The notes below the pieces were generated by a model, which worked only from the letters and a program-made list of their open reading frames with translations, was not told the origin of the DNA and made no database searches. A stretch of 64,000 bases of DNA, taken from NCBI GenBank assembly GCA_001939145.1, contig LSRX01000431.1, positions 1 through 64,000 on the forward strand, written 5' to 3'. Within the stretch, counting starts at the first letter, position 1; every line of letters begins with the position of its first letter. The stretch comes from Symbiodinium microadriaticum. Taxonomy: Eukaryota; Sar; Dinophyceae; Suessiales; Symbiodiniaceae. Positions 50,499-59,739 of this stretch are shown in pieces. A program made the translations under genes and the position numbers.

Positions 50499-50779
50499 AG
50501 CGAGTTCAGGGCAGGTCCGGCCTTGGGGGCCTACTGTATAGGGTTTAACTAGGGTTCAGGGTTTAGAGTTTAGGGTTTCCAGAGCATAAGATGTTAGGCT
50601 GGAAGATGGTCTGAAGCAGCATAGTCTGGAAGAATATACTTCGCGATACGAAGTGGTTTCAATTTCCAACCTCTTTGAGTGGACGATAGTCCTACCCGGT
50701 CCTACCCTCTGAACGCGACGGCAGAGGCTTAAGACGAAGCATCATCTCCAAAGCCCTAAACCTAAACTCTAAATCTCCA

Positions 50780-50885
50780 AAGCCCTAAAGCCCTAAGCGC
50801 AGGCGGGCTTGGCGCGTCTCCGCTGCCCTGCTGGCCCTCTCTAGCTTTGCTGCCGTTCGGGGGCCAAGCAGTCAGGGGTTTTGGG
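50780..50885 (+). CDS. Possible exon encoding a hydrophobic leader-like segment
   Basis: Frame reads RRAWRVSAALLALSSFAAVR then GPSSQG; basic residues then a hydrophobic run, like a targeting leader. Another frame is also open. Borders unclear. Confidence 0.3.
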
Positions 50886-51099
50886 TTTAGGTGTGTATGG
50901 ACGTCTGAAGTATGAGGAGTAGTAGGTCGTCGTCGTCTTCGTCGTCGTCATTAGTAACAGTAGTTCGTAATCGGATTATGTTTCTGCTTCGTAATAGTCG
51001 TTAATAGTCGTTTTAACTATTGTTACTGGTACTAACCCTGTGCCCTAAGCGATAAAAGTTTCGTCGCATTTTAATGTCTTTTGTCGGTGGAGGATGCAG

Positions 51100-51363
51100 G
51101 TACAAGGCCTGACCGGCGGAGGAATAGACACGCTGTTATCAACATCTGGGGAGTTCTCTAAATTAGGGTCCCTTTTCAGGTCCCCAATATAGTACGGTGC
51201 CCTTATAATAATAGGGACCCTAACTTAGAGAACTACCCATATGCTATTTCTTTTTGTTCAGACGGAGGATTTTGCATCCTCCGGGCTCCAAGAGCTTAGC
51301 TCTTGGAGGAGTCTAGGGGGGAAAGGGGTGGATAAGCATACGTACATAGACTTGCGGATGTGA
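51100..51363 (+). CDS. Two-exon gene 3' end split by a family C introner with GA donor
   Basis: Exon 51100-51150 (after GGATGCAG) reads VQGLTGGGIDTLLSTSG. Exon 51262-51363 (after TTGTTCAG) reads TEDFASSGLQELSSWRSLGG then KGVDKHTYIDLRM and TGA. The intron 51151-51261 starts GAGTTCTC, where other family C copies have GTAGTTCTC, and ends CAG. Phases match. Product unknown. Confidence 0.55.
51148..51238. mobile_element. Family C introner
   Basis: GGGGAGTTCTCTAAATTAGG / CTAACTTAGAGAACTACCC with GGTCCC arms. Confidence 0.75.
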
Positions 51364-51375
51364 CGAACTTTCGTC

Positions 51376-51432
51376 CTGCCGCAGTGGTCGTCGTCGTTGT
51401 CGTCGTTGTCGTCGTTGTCGTCGTCGTAGTTA
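51376..51432. repeat. GTCGTC trinucleotide repeat
   Basis: GTCGTCGTTGTCGTCGTTGTC tract; a similar tract lies at 50927-50950. Confidence 0.85.
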
Positions 51433-51490
51433 CCACAATAACGGTCGCTAGAGCGCACAGAGCAGGAGGAGTTTGTGAGCTAGGCCGCAG

Positions 51491-51536
51491 AGAAGCCCGC
51501 TAACAGCATCGGAGAGTGCAAATTTGCTTTGCTGCG
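51491..51536 (+). CDS. Candidate exon
   Basis: After TAGGCCGCAG reads KPANSIGECKFALL and ends CG|GTCCAA. Confidence 0.4.
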
Positions 51537-51624
51537 GTCCAACCCCGAAACCCTGATGCCTAAACCCTAAACCCCAAAGCCTAAACCCCAAACCCCGAAA
51601 CCCCTAAACCCTAAGCCTTGCCTC

Positions 51625-51950
51625 TAGCATGTGTCTCACTACTCATGACTCATCACGCAGATACCACATAGGATTGTCAAAGATAAGGATCGCTTATACC
51701 TTCAGAACTCCTGAACTCGCTTCGAACTGCCCACCTAATTACGCAAAGTCAAGTGTAGAGTCCTTGTATGAAGATCACAACAAGTGAGCATTTATTGAAC
51801 ACCGCACAACTGATTTTCGAAGGATAAAGGCCTCAAGCTCTAAAGACCCTAGACCCTCCACCCTGAACTCTGGATCCACAACTTTTCAGGTCCCAGGGCT
51901 TAATTCTCAGCTAAACCCTTGAAGCCCAAGCCCCTAAAGTCGCGAATTTT
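51625..51950. other. Unique sequence, nothing assigned
   Basis: No arrays and no open stretch with splice signals that could be trusted; isolated CCCTAGACC-type units near 51850-51935. Confidence 0.4.
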
Positions 51951-52141
51951 GAGGTCCTGGCTGTCGGGAGCCGGGCCGACCCATTGGGCTGGAGGTGCAG
52001 GGTTTAGGGTTTAGGGTTTAGGCTTGGGCTTGGAGCGATGAGGGTTCAGGGCTTAGAGGGGAAAGGGTTTCGGGTTTGGGGTTTGGGGAGGTGCTTGCGC
52101 TTTGCCGGGTTTTGGATTTAGGCTTGTCTTTAGGGTTTGAA

Positions 52142-52252
52142 GTTCAGAGAAAGGCTTGGGCTTTCTTTGGCTGCCCCGCTTAGGGCTTGCATGAGGGCAG
52201 ATCACGAAACCTGGAAAACGCCGCCGCCACCGCCGCCGCCGCCACCGCCGCC

Positions 52253-52284
<32 letters not shown>

Positions 52285-52403
52285 CAGCAACAGCAACAGC
52301 AACCGCAACAGCAACAGCAGCAGCAACAGCAGCAGCAGCAGCAGCAGCAGCATACGATGCCGAGGAAGCAGGAATGCGAAAGCCCCGCACTACAGGAGTG
52401 TGA
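52142..52403 (+). CDS. Possible exon with Pro/Thr/Ala homopolymer tract
   Basis: Frame from FRERLGLSLAAPLRACMRAD through ETWKT into CCG/ACC/AAC/GCA triplet runs (Pro, Thr and Ala repeats) and out to YDAEEAGMRKPRTTGV and TGA at 52401-52403. Non-repeat sequence on both sides is open in the same frame, which favours coding, but the repeat alone could keep it open. Confidence 0.35.
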
Positions 52404-52464
52404 AAGCCTCGAAAACATCTATCTTGGGTNCCACCACCACCACCACCACCACCACCACCACCAG

Positions 52465-52503
<39 letters not shown>

Positions 52504-52520
52504 GGTCATCACCATCCATC
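52220..52520. repeat. Compound trinucleotide repeat with single-N join
   Basis: CCG, CCA, ACA, GCA runs to 52351, then CCA and CAT runs at 52431-52503. The N at 52430 marks an unresolved join. Confidence 0.9.
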
Positions 52521-52786
52521 CAGGCTCATTCTCTTCCTCCGGCCTATATTCCAAACCCCCAGTCCTGAGCTCAAAGCCCTCATCCTTGTGAGACCCATCG
52601 TCACCAACACAAACTGTCGCACCAAACCCCGCACCCATCACCTTTTCAAACCCCGAACTCCAGCCATTAAAACCCTAAAGCCTTAACCCCTAAACCTAAA
52701 GCCTTAAAGCCTAACACCGGAGCCTTGAGGACTGCCGCCCTAAACCCTGAAACCCCCGAGGGCCAAACCTGATTCCAAATTGCCAG

Positions 52787-52993
52787 GCAAGGTATGCCGA
52801 GACCGATGACTCGCCCTTTGAGAGCAATGGTTGGGGCTTACATGATGGGTTTTGAGGGTTTAGGTTTCACGCAGGCAACTTTTCCGCGGCTTCCAGGGCT
52901 TCGCATCGAGTTTCACAGATCTACATCCTCAACAATCAGCAAGCCTCTAGGATCAAGAGCCCTCTCCAGGATACAAACTCTTTAGATATATAA
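52787..52993 (+). CDS. Two-exon gene 3' end with a 45-bp intron
   Basis: Exon 52787-52829 (after AATTGCCAG) reads ARYAETDDSPFESN. A 45-bp GT-AG intron (52830-52874) containing TTTAGG follows. Exon 52875-52993 continues in phase with GNFSAASRASHRVSQIYILN, NQQASRIKSPLQDTNSLDI and TAA. A GA donor at CAG|GATACA could instead lead to the exon at 53137, also in phase. Confidence 0.55.
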
Positions 52994-53019
52994 ATGATGT
53001 GTATACATATATACATACA

Positions 53020-53112
53020 TATATGTATTGTTCAATATATATATATATATGTAGATATATATATATATATAGAAGTGTGTGTGTATATATATATATATAT
53101 AGATATATATAC
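53020..53112. repeat. TA/TG microsatellite
   Basis: Long TATATA tracts with GTAGATA and GTGTGTGTA interruptions. Confidence 0.9.
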
Positions 53113-53136
53113 ACCCGCGTGCGCTTATGTTATGAG

Positions 53137-53208
53137 AGGCTCTTGAAATCAGGCATTCCTGATTCCACGGGAGCAGCGGGGTGGCAGGTTTTTTCAGACC
53201 CTCTTTGA
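53137..53208 (+). CDS. Candidate 3'-terminal exon
   Basis: After TGTTATGAG reads RLLKSGIPDSTGAAGWQVFS then DPL and TGA at 53206-53208. Could follow the exon ending near 52969 by a GA-AG intron that includes the microsatellite. Confidence 0.45.
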   Translation, partial: RLLKSGIPDSTGAAGWQVFSDPL

Positions 53209-53329
53209 ACAAAGTTCCAAACTGCTTTCATCCGACAACCATTCACCTTGACATCCCGCTTCAGAATGGAACATCCTTCGGGGTCCTAAGGCCGTAATTC
53301 CTAAAGATTGCGTAGACCCTTGAAATGTA

Positions 53330-53400
53330 GCTAATGTAAACAAGTAGCCTCAACATTCCGTCCGAATTCGGGAATGTTGAGGCTACTCGTTTACATTAGC
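53330..53400. repeat. Strong hairpin, 30-bp arms
   Basis: GCTAATGTAAACAAGTAGCC and its complement GGCTACTCGTTTACATTAGC, continuing through CTCAACATTCC / GGAATGTTGAG: 29 of 30 paired positions around an 11-base loop. Not related to the other inverted-repeat families. Confidence 0.85.
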
Positions 53401-53437
53401 CGGATGAGGAGCTGTTAGCCGACTCCCTTTGTCGCAG

Positions 53438-53502
53438 AAGTGGTTGCCGACGAAGCAAGCAGCTGGGCCGTCGAAGCTTTTTTTGGGGTCTGTGGGGCGG
53501 GC
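53438..53502 (+). CDS. Candidate exon
   Basis: After TTTGTCGCAG reads KWLPTKQAAGPSKLFLGSVG then R, ending GC|GTTAGGG. Product unknown. Confidence 0.5.
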
Positions 53503-53649
53503 GTTAGGGTTTAGCGGTTTAGCTTTTAAGGGGTGTCTGGGACCCGGGTTATATAGAAATGCAGCACCCTTGTCTTCCCCCTATACCCTAAACCCTAAAC
53601 CCTGCTCAAATCTTCAGGGGCAGCCATAAGTTGGCTTGAGAAGCAGAGG

Positions 53650-53759
53650 CTTAATATAGGGGCCTTAATAATTAGAACAGGGTTTGGGTTATAGTAGACT
53701 ACAATTATTATAAGGAACCCCCAAAACCCTATTCTAATTATTAAGGCCCCTGCATTAAG
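53650..53759. mobile_element. Family F element
   Basis: CTTAATATAGGGGCCTTAAT / ATTAAGGCCCCTGCATTAAG, a near-complete fold-back with GAACAGGG / CCCTATTC arms. The left flank is open (AAISWLEKQR) and the right end gives AG before the next exon. Confidence 0.75.
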
Positions 53760-54061
53760 CTTCAGGGCTTAGGGTCACAACGAGAGCCCCGGTCATCGTC
53801 AAGAACCCCTCAGTGAGAGGTGCTACGATTGATGATATAAATATAAATCCTGCATTACCCATAATGAGGAATATACCCACAATTCCCATAGGTTTTAGGC
53901 TTTAAGGTAATATTACCCAGAATAAGGAATATGTACAACAATACTTCCCATAGTTTTAGGGTCCTTAAGGTAATGTAGGTTTTTTTTGTCATCAGCAGTA
54001 GTAATTGGGATCCTCCACACGATCGCCCATGGAACCTCAGGGAGAGGCATCGGACTTAGTA
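53760..54061 (+). CDS. Two-exon gene end split by a GA-AG family A introner
   Basis: Exon 53760-53826 reads SGLRVTTRAPVIVKNPSVRG then A. Removing 53827-54001 (GATTGATG...AGTAG) joins it in phase to exon 54002-54061, reading NWDPPHDRPWNLRERHRT and TAG. The donor is GATTGATG where other family A copies have GTTGATG. Product unknown. Confidence 0.55.
53827..54001 (+). mobile_element. Family A introner, duplicated core
   Basis: GATTGATGATATAAATATAA...GTCATCAGCAGTAG, with two degenerate core copies (CATAGGTTTTAGGCTTTAAGG and CATAGTTTTAGGGTCCTTAA). Confidence 0.7.
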
Positions 54062-54215
54062 AGTAGGTTATGAGCACCGTCATTGGGGTTGGAGGTACTT
54101 ATAACTATAGTTAGTAAGTAAGGTTGTATGCACCTTAATTGGGCTTGTAGGTATTTGTAACTATACTTACCTTACTTACAACCCTGTTAGGGAGGTTCGA
54201 TCTCTGAGTTAGGTT
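54045..54215. mobile_element. Family E-like repeat
   Basis: Two repeats of TAGTAAGTA(A)GGTTATGA/GTATG with GGGTT/CTTGTAGGTA and a partly inverted right end (CCTTACTTACAACCC). Relation to family E is tentative. Confidence 0.4.
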
Positions 54216-54459
54216 AACCTTCAGCTCGGAATCCTAGTGCTACACTCCCAAACACGAAATCCCCCAAACCTAAACTTGCAAACTTGCTCTCATAAAACGC
54301 ATGTCGCAAATCTTTATAAGACAGACTTCAACACCTAAAACGCAGGCTCCCTCGACCCTAAGCCCTTACGCCCAACTTCTGAGCCCTACAGCCCACACGC
54401 TAAGCCCGAAAGCCCAGACGCGAAGCCCGAAAGCCCAGAGTGTAGGGTTTAGGGTTTAG

Positions 54460-54730
54460 GGCTCAGGAGCAAGTGCTCTCCTTCAAGAAGTGGATGAAAG
54501 CCTGGCACGTAGTTCCAGGCACGCAGTGGTCAACTGCGTTTGGTAAGGGTATGCTGTGCTTATTGAAAGGAGTATGGGTTGCTATACCTTGGGTTCCTAT
54601 CGGGTTTAAAGGGTTTAGGGTTCTTTAAGGGTTCACATAGGGGTGCCGCGAAAGTTCCTGCAAGGGTGCTTGGTAAGTCAACCATGAGTTTATAGTGGCT
54701 TCTAGGCTTTTGCTTGTGGAATCTATGGAG
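54460..54730 (+). CDS. Three-exon fragment with 98- and 33-bp introns
   Basis: Exon 54460-54542 (after GGTTTAG) reads AQEQVLSFKKWMKAWHVVPG then TQWSTAF, donor G|GTAAGG. Exon 54641-54672 (after TCACATAG) reads VPRKFLQGCL, donor TTG|GTAAGT. Exon 54706-54730 (after GCTTCTAG) reads AFACGIYG, donor G|GTTAAT. All phases match and all introns are GT-AG; the second is 33 bp. The first acceptor comes from a TTTAGG unit. Family not recognised. Confidence 0.65.
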
Positions 54731-54984
54731 GTTAATACCGGATTTCATGAATTCTTAAGCACTGAAGTCATAAACCAAGAGGCGGGTTTGGATTTGTGAG
54801 CATCTCTTCCCTGATGCTCTGCAGAAGACCCTAAACATAAAAAACACCCTAAACCCTAAAAAAACACTAAACCATAAACATGAAAACAAAACCCTAGATC
54901 CTAAACATAAAAAGAACACTAAGTGCTAAACCCAGCCCAAACCCTCGGAAGTTTGGGGTTTGGGGTTGAGGGTCTCAGGCCGTA

Positions 54985-55159
54985 GTATCAATAAGGGCCT
55001 TAATACTTACCTACATCATGTTTGGGGGTACTTATAGTATAATATACCCTAATGTAGGGGCCTTAGTGATTAGAATAGGGTTTTTTTGGGGGCATGACTA
55101 TCGATATCGTAGGGAACCCCTAGAATAGTATAGGTAACCGTTTAGGCTCCTATAGTAAG
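54985..55159. mobile_element. Nested or tandem family F elements
   Basis: AATAAGGGCCTTAATACTTA starts one copy and TGTAGGGGCCTTAGTGATTA (55042) a second; both share the end TAGGCTCCTATAGTAAG. Confidence 0.55.
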
Positions 55160-55247
55160 CCCTTGGGGTGTGGGGATCAGGGTATGTAGGGCTTATAGGG
55201 TTAAGAATCTTAGCGTATGTAGTCTGAGAGTTAGGGGTCCTAGGCTG

Positions 55248-55285
55248 CAGGCCATGGCCATAAGCGTTTGCTCTAAGTTCCAAGC
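55248..55285 (+). CDS. Candidate short exon
   Basis: After GGCTGCAG reads AMAISVCSKFQ. Borders weak. Confidence 0.3.
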
Positions 55286-55470
55286 AGCCTAACCCGAATA
55301 GAGCTCAAGCCACCCAAAACCCTAAATCCCCCTAAAAAACCCTAAACCCTAAACCCCTAAACCCAAAACCCTAAATCCCAAGTTGGACACCAAAACCCCA
55401 CAAGAACATCGAAGCCCTAAACCCCCCAACACAAACATCCCAAACCCAGCAAGCCTCACTCAACTAACAG

Positions 55471-55594
55471 GAACCGCAAACCCAACAATGCTGCCGCCTT
55501 CTCCCGGACAGGCGAGCTGACCCCGGTGATCTACCACACCTACTCGCATCATCCCCAATTTATACAGGCTGGGCCCTTTGAACTTGAGGCTTAG
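55471..55594 (+). CDS. Candidate 40-codon exon
   Basis: After AACTAACAG reads NRKPNNAAAFSRTGELTPVI, YHTYSHHPQFIQAGPFELEA and then TAG. The end GAG|GCTTAGG may instead be a GC donor inside a TTAGGG unit. Product unknown. Confidence 0.5.
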
Positions 55595-55684
55595 GTTTTA
55601 CGGATTTAGGGTTCAGGGGTGTTAGGGTGTTAAGGCTAACGGGGGTAGGACATGATGATCGTTCATGGTTAATTAGGTTTTCAG

Positions 55685-55803
55685 ATGCCTCTTTTGAAAG
55701 CACACTGGCATTGAGGCTTCGCCTTACTTCGTCCCGAAAATCAGAAAGGCTTTGGAGGGATGGAGATTCCCTGGTCTCCTTGTGCCGTTTTTTTGAGGCT
55801 TAG
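55685..55803 (+). CDS. Candidate 39-codon exon
   Basis: After GGTTTTCAG reads ASFESTLALRLRLTSSRKSE, RLWRDGDSLVSLCRFFEA and TAG; again GAG|GCTTAGGG could be a GC donor. Basic. Product unknown. Confidence 0.5.
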
Positions 55804-56380
55804 GGATTTTTCGAATGGTTCGTTGCACCATACCCCCCAAAAGGCGCTATACAAGTATACTACCCTGTACGTACCACTCGTAGTTATATTTAGGCCAATT
55901 TAGGCCCCATCGTGTGGGCTTGGGTTCATGACTAGTCCCGCACACTTCGTGAAGTCCTGGAGACTAACACCAGGAGGTTGAATGATTTTGGGCAACTTAC
56001 TTCATGTCAAACATGCAAGTAAGTAACTATGTATTATGATTTAGGTAGGTATAACGCACCTTTATATATATATATACACATATTTATTTGTTTATTTATT
56101 AACATGTACATATATATATATATATATTCCATGTGCAGGTGTGCGCACATGTCTATACCTGCTAGGTCTATGCCCTTGTCTCGGTCTACGTCTGTGTCTG
56201 GGGCGATGTCTATGGCTATGGGTTTAGGGTTTAGGGTTTAGGGATGTTGCATTTTTGGGGGAGAATGTGCTGTTGAACTGAAAGTGTACACCTGTTTGGG
56301 CTTATGAGATCACCAGCAAACCTTGTACACTATCGCCCTCCAGAAGCAGTAGTTTTGAATACTGAGGCTTTTCTATTCTA
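55804..56380. other. Unique sequence with TA microsatellite
   Basis: TA tracts at 56062-56075 and 56107-56127, TCT/ATG-rich repeats at 56151-56220 and a short TTTAGGG block at 56220-56243. No gene fixed. Confidence 0.4.
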
Positions 56381-56382
56381 AA

Positions 56383-56538
56383 CCCTAAACCCTAAAACCC
56401 TATAAACCCCTAAACCCCTATAAACCCGGACCCCTATAAACTCCTATAAACCCCTATAAACCCCTATAAACTCCTATAGACCCCTATAAACCCCTATAAA
56501 GCCCTATAAACCCTATAAACCCTATAAGCCCTAAACCC
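56383..56538. repeat. CCCCTATAAA array
   Basis: About twelve CCCCTATAAA/CTCCTATAAA units, a telomere-like variant with a TATA insertion. Confidence 0.85.
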
Positions 56539-56549
56539 TTTTTGTTCAG

Positions 56550-56639
56550 GAGAGTGCCGCGAAGACGGAACTCATCAGGCCGCTCGCCAGCTCCGTCCTT
56601 GCACCTGATATAGAAGCCCAAAAAGAGGGTTCTATGAGG
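56550..56639 (+). CDS. Candidate 30-codon exon
   Basis: After TTTTTGTTCAG reads ESAAKTELIRPLASSVLAPD then IEAQKEGSMR, ending AGG|GTTCAGGG. Product unknown. Confidence 0.55.
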
Positions 56640-56759
56640 GTTCAGGGTTTATGGTTTGAGAGGTTTAGGCTTCAGGGTTTGGGGTTCATATGGGACTTTC
56701 CGAAAATTAGGGGTACTTTAGGTCCTTATCATAAGGATCCTACTATTTAGGGTGCTATA

Positions 56760-56893
56760 TTAGGGTCCCTATAATTTCAGGTATATTCCTTAATTCCCTT
56801 TTAGAACCCTTATAGAGACCCTTATAGATCCCTTTAAGGAACCCTATAATTTCAGGTATCTTCCTTAATTAAGGGGTGTTGGAGTCTCTGGGA
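56760..56893. mobile_element. Family B element, degenerate
   Basis: Right half is clear (TATCTTCCTTAATTAAGG then GGAGTCTCTGGG); the left half has AGGTATATTCC and CCTTATAGA repeats only. Confidence 0.5.
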
Positions 56894-57117
56894 ACCCTGA
56901 AACCTTGCACCTAAAATAGCAATAGCTACCGATAATATTTCTGTTAGCGTTTAGGGTTTAGGGTTTAGGCTTCAGGGTTTAGGGTTTAGACTTCGGGCTT
57001 CAGGGTTTAGGGTTTAGGGTTCTTATGTCAATACTATAAACAAGCCCAGCACCTAATTCTTACATTAAACACAGAGGAGACACACCGGAAATTCAGCAAA
57101 TGGGGGTTTCGTCGGGT

Positions 57118-57233
57118 TTAATATGGGGGCTTTCATATAGATTACCGATACTCTTTCGGGGCTTCCTGATTGTAGTTATAGTATCGTATACCCCAGAACC
57201 CTATTCTAATAATTTTGGCCCCGACGTTAGGCT
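57118..57233. mobile_element. Family F element
   Basis: TAATATGGGGGCTTTCATA / AATTTTGGCCCCGACGTTAG with TATAGTATCGTATACCCC. A coding-like segment (GDTPEIQQMGVSSGL) abuts the left edge. Confidence 0.55.
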
Positions 57234-57237
57234 TTAG

Positions 57238-57295
57238 GAAGTGGGATTCTGATGCCGAAGTAGAGATCCAGTCAAGACAGCTCCCAAGCCTAGCT
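57238..57295 (+). CDS. Candidate exon
   Basis: After GGCTTTAG reads KWDSDAEVEIQSRQLPSLA and ends GCT|GTAGGG. Follows a family F element directly. Confidence 0.45.
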
Positions 57296-57299
57296 GTAG

Positions 57300-57470
57300 G
57301 GTTTGGGGTTTAGAGGTTTAGGGTTTAGGCTTTAGGGTTTAGGGTTTAGGGGTTAGGGGTTTAGGCTGTAGGGTTTAGGGGTTTACGGTTTAGGGGTTTA
57401 GGCTTTAAGCTTTAGGCTTTAGGGCTTAGGCTTTTTTGGTTTAGGGGTTTAAGGCTGTAGGCTTTAGGGT
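57300..57470. repeat. TTTAGGG array
   Basis: Regular TTTAGGG/TTTAGGC units. Confidence 0.85.
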
Positions 57471-57513
57471 TACTCCCTGTCGAGACCCTGTGTGTTTGGG
57501 TTTGGGGGTCCAA

Positions 57514-57583
57514 GGCCTGGCCTTCCCGAAGTTGGCAAAACGAGCCCCGGTGTTCTAGACACCGGAGCAAAGAGAGAGCCCTA
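57514..57583 (+). CDS. Candidate exon ending in a repeat-derived stop
   Basis: After GGGTCCAAG reads PGLPEVGKTSPGVLDTGAKR then EP, with TAA from CCCTAAAA. Confidence 0.4.
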
Positions 57584-57790
57584 AAACCTTGAAAGCCTAA
57601 AGTCTAAAGCCTAAACCCTAAAGCCTAAAGCCTAAACCCTAAAGAACCCTAAAGCCTAAAGCCTAAAGCCTAAACCCTAAAGAACCCTAAAGCCTAAACC
57701 CTAAAGAACCCTAAAGCCTAAACCCTCAAGCCGAAAGCCTAAAGAACCCTAAACCTTAAAGCCTGAAGAACCCTAAAGCCTAAACCTTAG
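57584..57790. repeat. CCTAAAG array
   Basis: CCTAAAGCCTAAACCCTAAAGAA higher-order units. Confidence 0.85.
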
Positions 57791-57889
57791 ATGAGGGTTT
57801 CGGATTTTCGAGTTGTAGTATATATAAACCTAAAGCCCAAACCCTAAAGGCCTTTAGTTCAAGAGGATCTCGGAGTGTCGCTATTTTTT

Positions 57890-57980
57890 GGTTTGGGTTT
57901 TAGGGTTTAGGGTTTAGGTTTTAGGTTTTAGGGTTTGGGCTTCAGGGTTTAGGGTTTTTAGAGAGTTTGGGGTTTAGGTC
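57890..57980. repeat. TTTAGGG array
   Basis: TTTAGGG/TTTTAGG units. Confidence 0.8.
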
Positions 57981-58089
57981 TTGAAGACGAAGAGCGACCT
58001 CCCAGTCCCTTCCAGCAGAGAGTTTTGCTCCTTGTTCTTCCCTTAAACCCCACAGCGTCTTCCCTAAACCCGAAGGGCTGATGCCAGAT

Positions 58090-58169
58090 GGGAAGTTCTC
58101 TACATTAGGGTTCCTTTTCAGGTCCCCAATATAGTACCCTAGAAGGGAGCCTAATTTAGAGAACTACCC
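58090..58169. mobile_element. Family C element, 80 bp
   Basis: GGGAAGTTCTCTACATTAGG / CCTAATTTAGAGAACTACCC; shortest copy in the window. Confidence 0.7.
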
Positions 58170-58241
58170 AAATCCTTTCCCTGAAGCCTTAAATACCCTT
58201 AACCCCCAGGCCCTAAGCGTGCTCTCTGTGGCTTTTGGAAG

Positions 58242-58316
58242 GTGGCAGATAGCCCACGACTGTCCGCAGCAACTGGCAGCTTGGCCCAATTGACGAAAGT
58301 AGGCACACCGCTCTAG
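58242..58316 (+). CDS. Candidate 3'-terminal exon
   Basis: After TTTTGGAAG reads VADSPRLSAATGSLAQLTKV then GTPL and TAG at 58314-58316. Confidence 0.45.
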   Translation: MADSPRLSAATGSLAQLTKVGTPL

Positions 58317-58324
58317 TTCTTACA

Positions 58325-58490
58325 TAACCCTGCACCCTAAAGTCTAAACCCTAAACCCTAACCCCTAAAAACCTAAACCCTAACCCTAGAAGCTTAAACC
58401 CCAACCCCTAAAAACCTAAACCCTGACCCCCCAAAAACCTCACCCTAACCCCTAAAAAACTTAAAAACCAAAACCTACACCTTCAAGCTC
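58325..58490. repeat. CCCTAAA/CCCCTAAAAACCT array
   Basis: Degenerate units with AAAAACCT insertions. Confidence 0.8.
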
Positions 58491-58602
58491 AAACCCCTGA
58501 GCCGGGGCTCTTTTTCTTCGGAACCGTTGAACCTCAAACCCGGAATCCCTGAAGCCGGAACCCACAATCCGGTGTTTCCAGCAGAAGGATCACAAAATAA
58601 GA

Positions 58603-58665
58603 TGCACACACACACACATATACATATATATATATATGTATATATGTATATAGAGGTATAGGTAT
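58603..58665. repeat. CA/TA microsatellite
   Basis: CACACACACATATACATATATATATATA tract, imperfect (shown by class only: CA then TA runs). Confidence 0.85.
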
Positions 58666-58669
58666 ACAA

Positions 58670-59070
58670 AAAACAGTTTAAACGGAAAATGTATGATGTA
58701 ATATGCAATATAATACCATAGAGTGTAATAGGGAGCAAGAACTCTGTCTTTTTAAGGAGCTTCCGGGATCAGCAGCAAACTTTAGGATGTACAGACCCTG
58801 ATGAGGCCTTGTAGCATATTCAAAGAGCCCGTCAAAAACCCTTACAGCATTTCTCCTTTCGAGCCCATGTACCAACTCTGATAGAGCCCTTGCAGAAAGA
58901 AGTCAGAGACAGTAGGTGTGTAACAGCCTTACAGAACTTATTGAAAAAGCCCATAAAGAGCTCCCCAGAGACCTTCAACTGATTTTGATACCATTTCTTC
59001 AGGCCCCTCTAGACCTCCTCAAGAAGCCTTATGGAGGCCTGAAGATCTTAAGCTGCTATAAACGCCCGCC
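58670..59070. other. Unique sequence, no supported gene
   Basis: Repeated AGCCCTTACAG/AGAGCCC phrases suggest weak internal repetition (58790-59030). No exon fixed. Confidence 0.4.
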
Positions 59071-59079
59071 CTCCAGAAA

Positions 59080-59165
59080 CCTAAAACCCTGAACCCCTAA
59101 ACCCTAAACCCCCAAACCCTAAACCCCGAACCCCAAACCCCTAAACCCTAAACCCTAAACCCAAC
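59080..59165. repeat. CCCTAAA array
   Basis: CCCTAAA/CCCCTAAA units before the exon at 59192. Confidence 0.85.
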
Positions 59166-59191
59166 ACTCAAAACCCTAGACTACAAAGCAG

Positions 59192-59266
59192 GTGGGGTAC
59201 AGCATTGAGCCTGCTACGCCCGGGCTCACCCTGGCGTCTTCGCTGCAGAAAGGGGGCTCCTCTTAG
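59192..59266 (+). CDS. Candidate exon
   Basis: After CAAAGCAG reads VGYSIEPATPGLTLASSLQK then GGSS, meeting TAG at the first TTAGGG unit. Either terminal, or the donor is non-canonical. Confidence 0.45.
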   Translation: MGYSIEPATPGLTLASSLQKGGSS

Positions 59267-59371
59267 GGTTTAGGGTTTGGCCTTCGGGGTTTAGGGTTTA
59301 GGGTTATTATTACTATTATTGTCGTTATTTATTATGACTAGTGAACGTAAGTCTTGCTTAAAGAATATCCT

Positions 59372-59452
59372 TTCGAAGTCCTTCTAGAATTATAGTAGTA
59401 AAGTATGCCACCAAAAGTCCAAATCTAATTATGAAGGCTCCTGCATTATTGG
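59372..59452. mobile_element. Family F-like degenerate element
   Basis: TTCTAGAATTATAGTAGTAA and TCTAATTATGAAGGCTCCTG match family F parts. Confidence 0.4.
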
Positions 59453-59657
59453 GGATGGTAAGCTTTGGGAGTCCTTCTGGTTAAGGGTGTTGGGCTTCTA
59501 GGAGTTTATTGCTTTCAGGGTCATCGGTTTGCGGTCTTCGGCTTCAGGGTTTGGGGTCTTAGGTTTAGGTTCGGTTTTGTGTTGAGGGTTCGGGGTGGTT
59601 TGGGCTCAGGATTTTCGAGTAGGGTTATGTGGGGTAGCATGCTTACTTGCGACCTTA

Positions 59658-59725
59658 GGTGCGGCGATGCACGACATTCGAACACCGTCGAGTCTAGCTT
59701 TCAGAGCCACTCGCGACGGACTTAG
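59658..59725 (+). CDS. Possible exon
   Basis: After GCGACCTTAG reads CGDARHSNTVESSFQSHSRR then T and TAG. Borders weak. Confidence 0.3.
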
Positions 59726-59739
59726 CCCTCTGTTCAACC

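Noticed and set aside
52202..52641. Gly, Asp, Met, Cys and Trp homopolymer frames on both strands
   Set aside because: Products of the compound trinucleotide repeat and a single-N join; only the 52142-52403 frame has non-repeat sequence on both sides and is kept at low confidence.
53650..53759. tRNA or other structured RNA
   Set aside because: The fold-back is a full-length inverted repeat shared by several family F copies, not a cloverleaf; no tRNA consensus box was found anywhere in the window.
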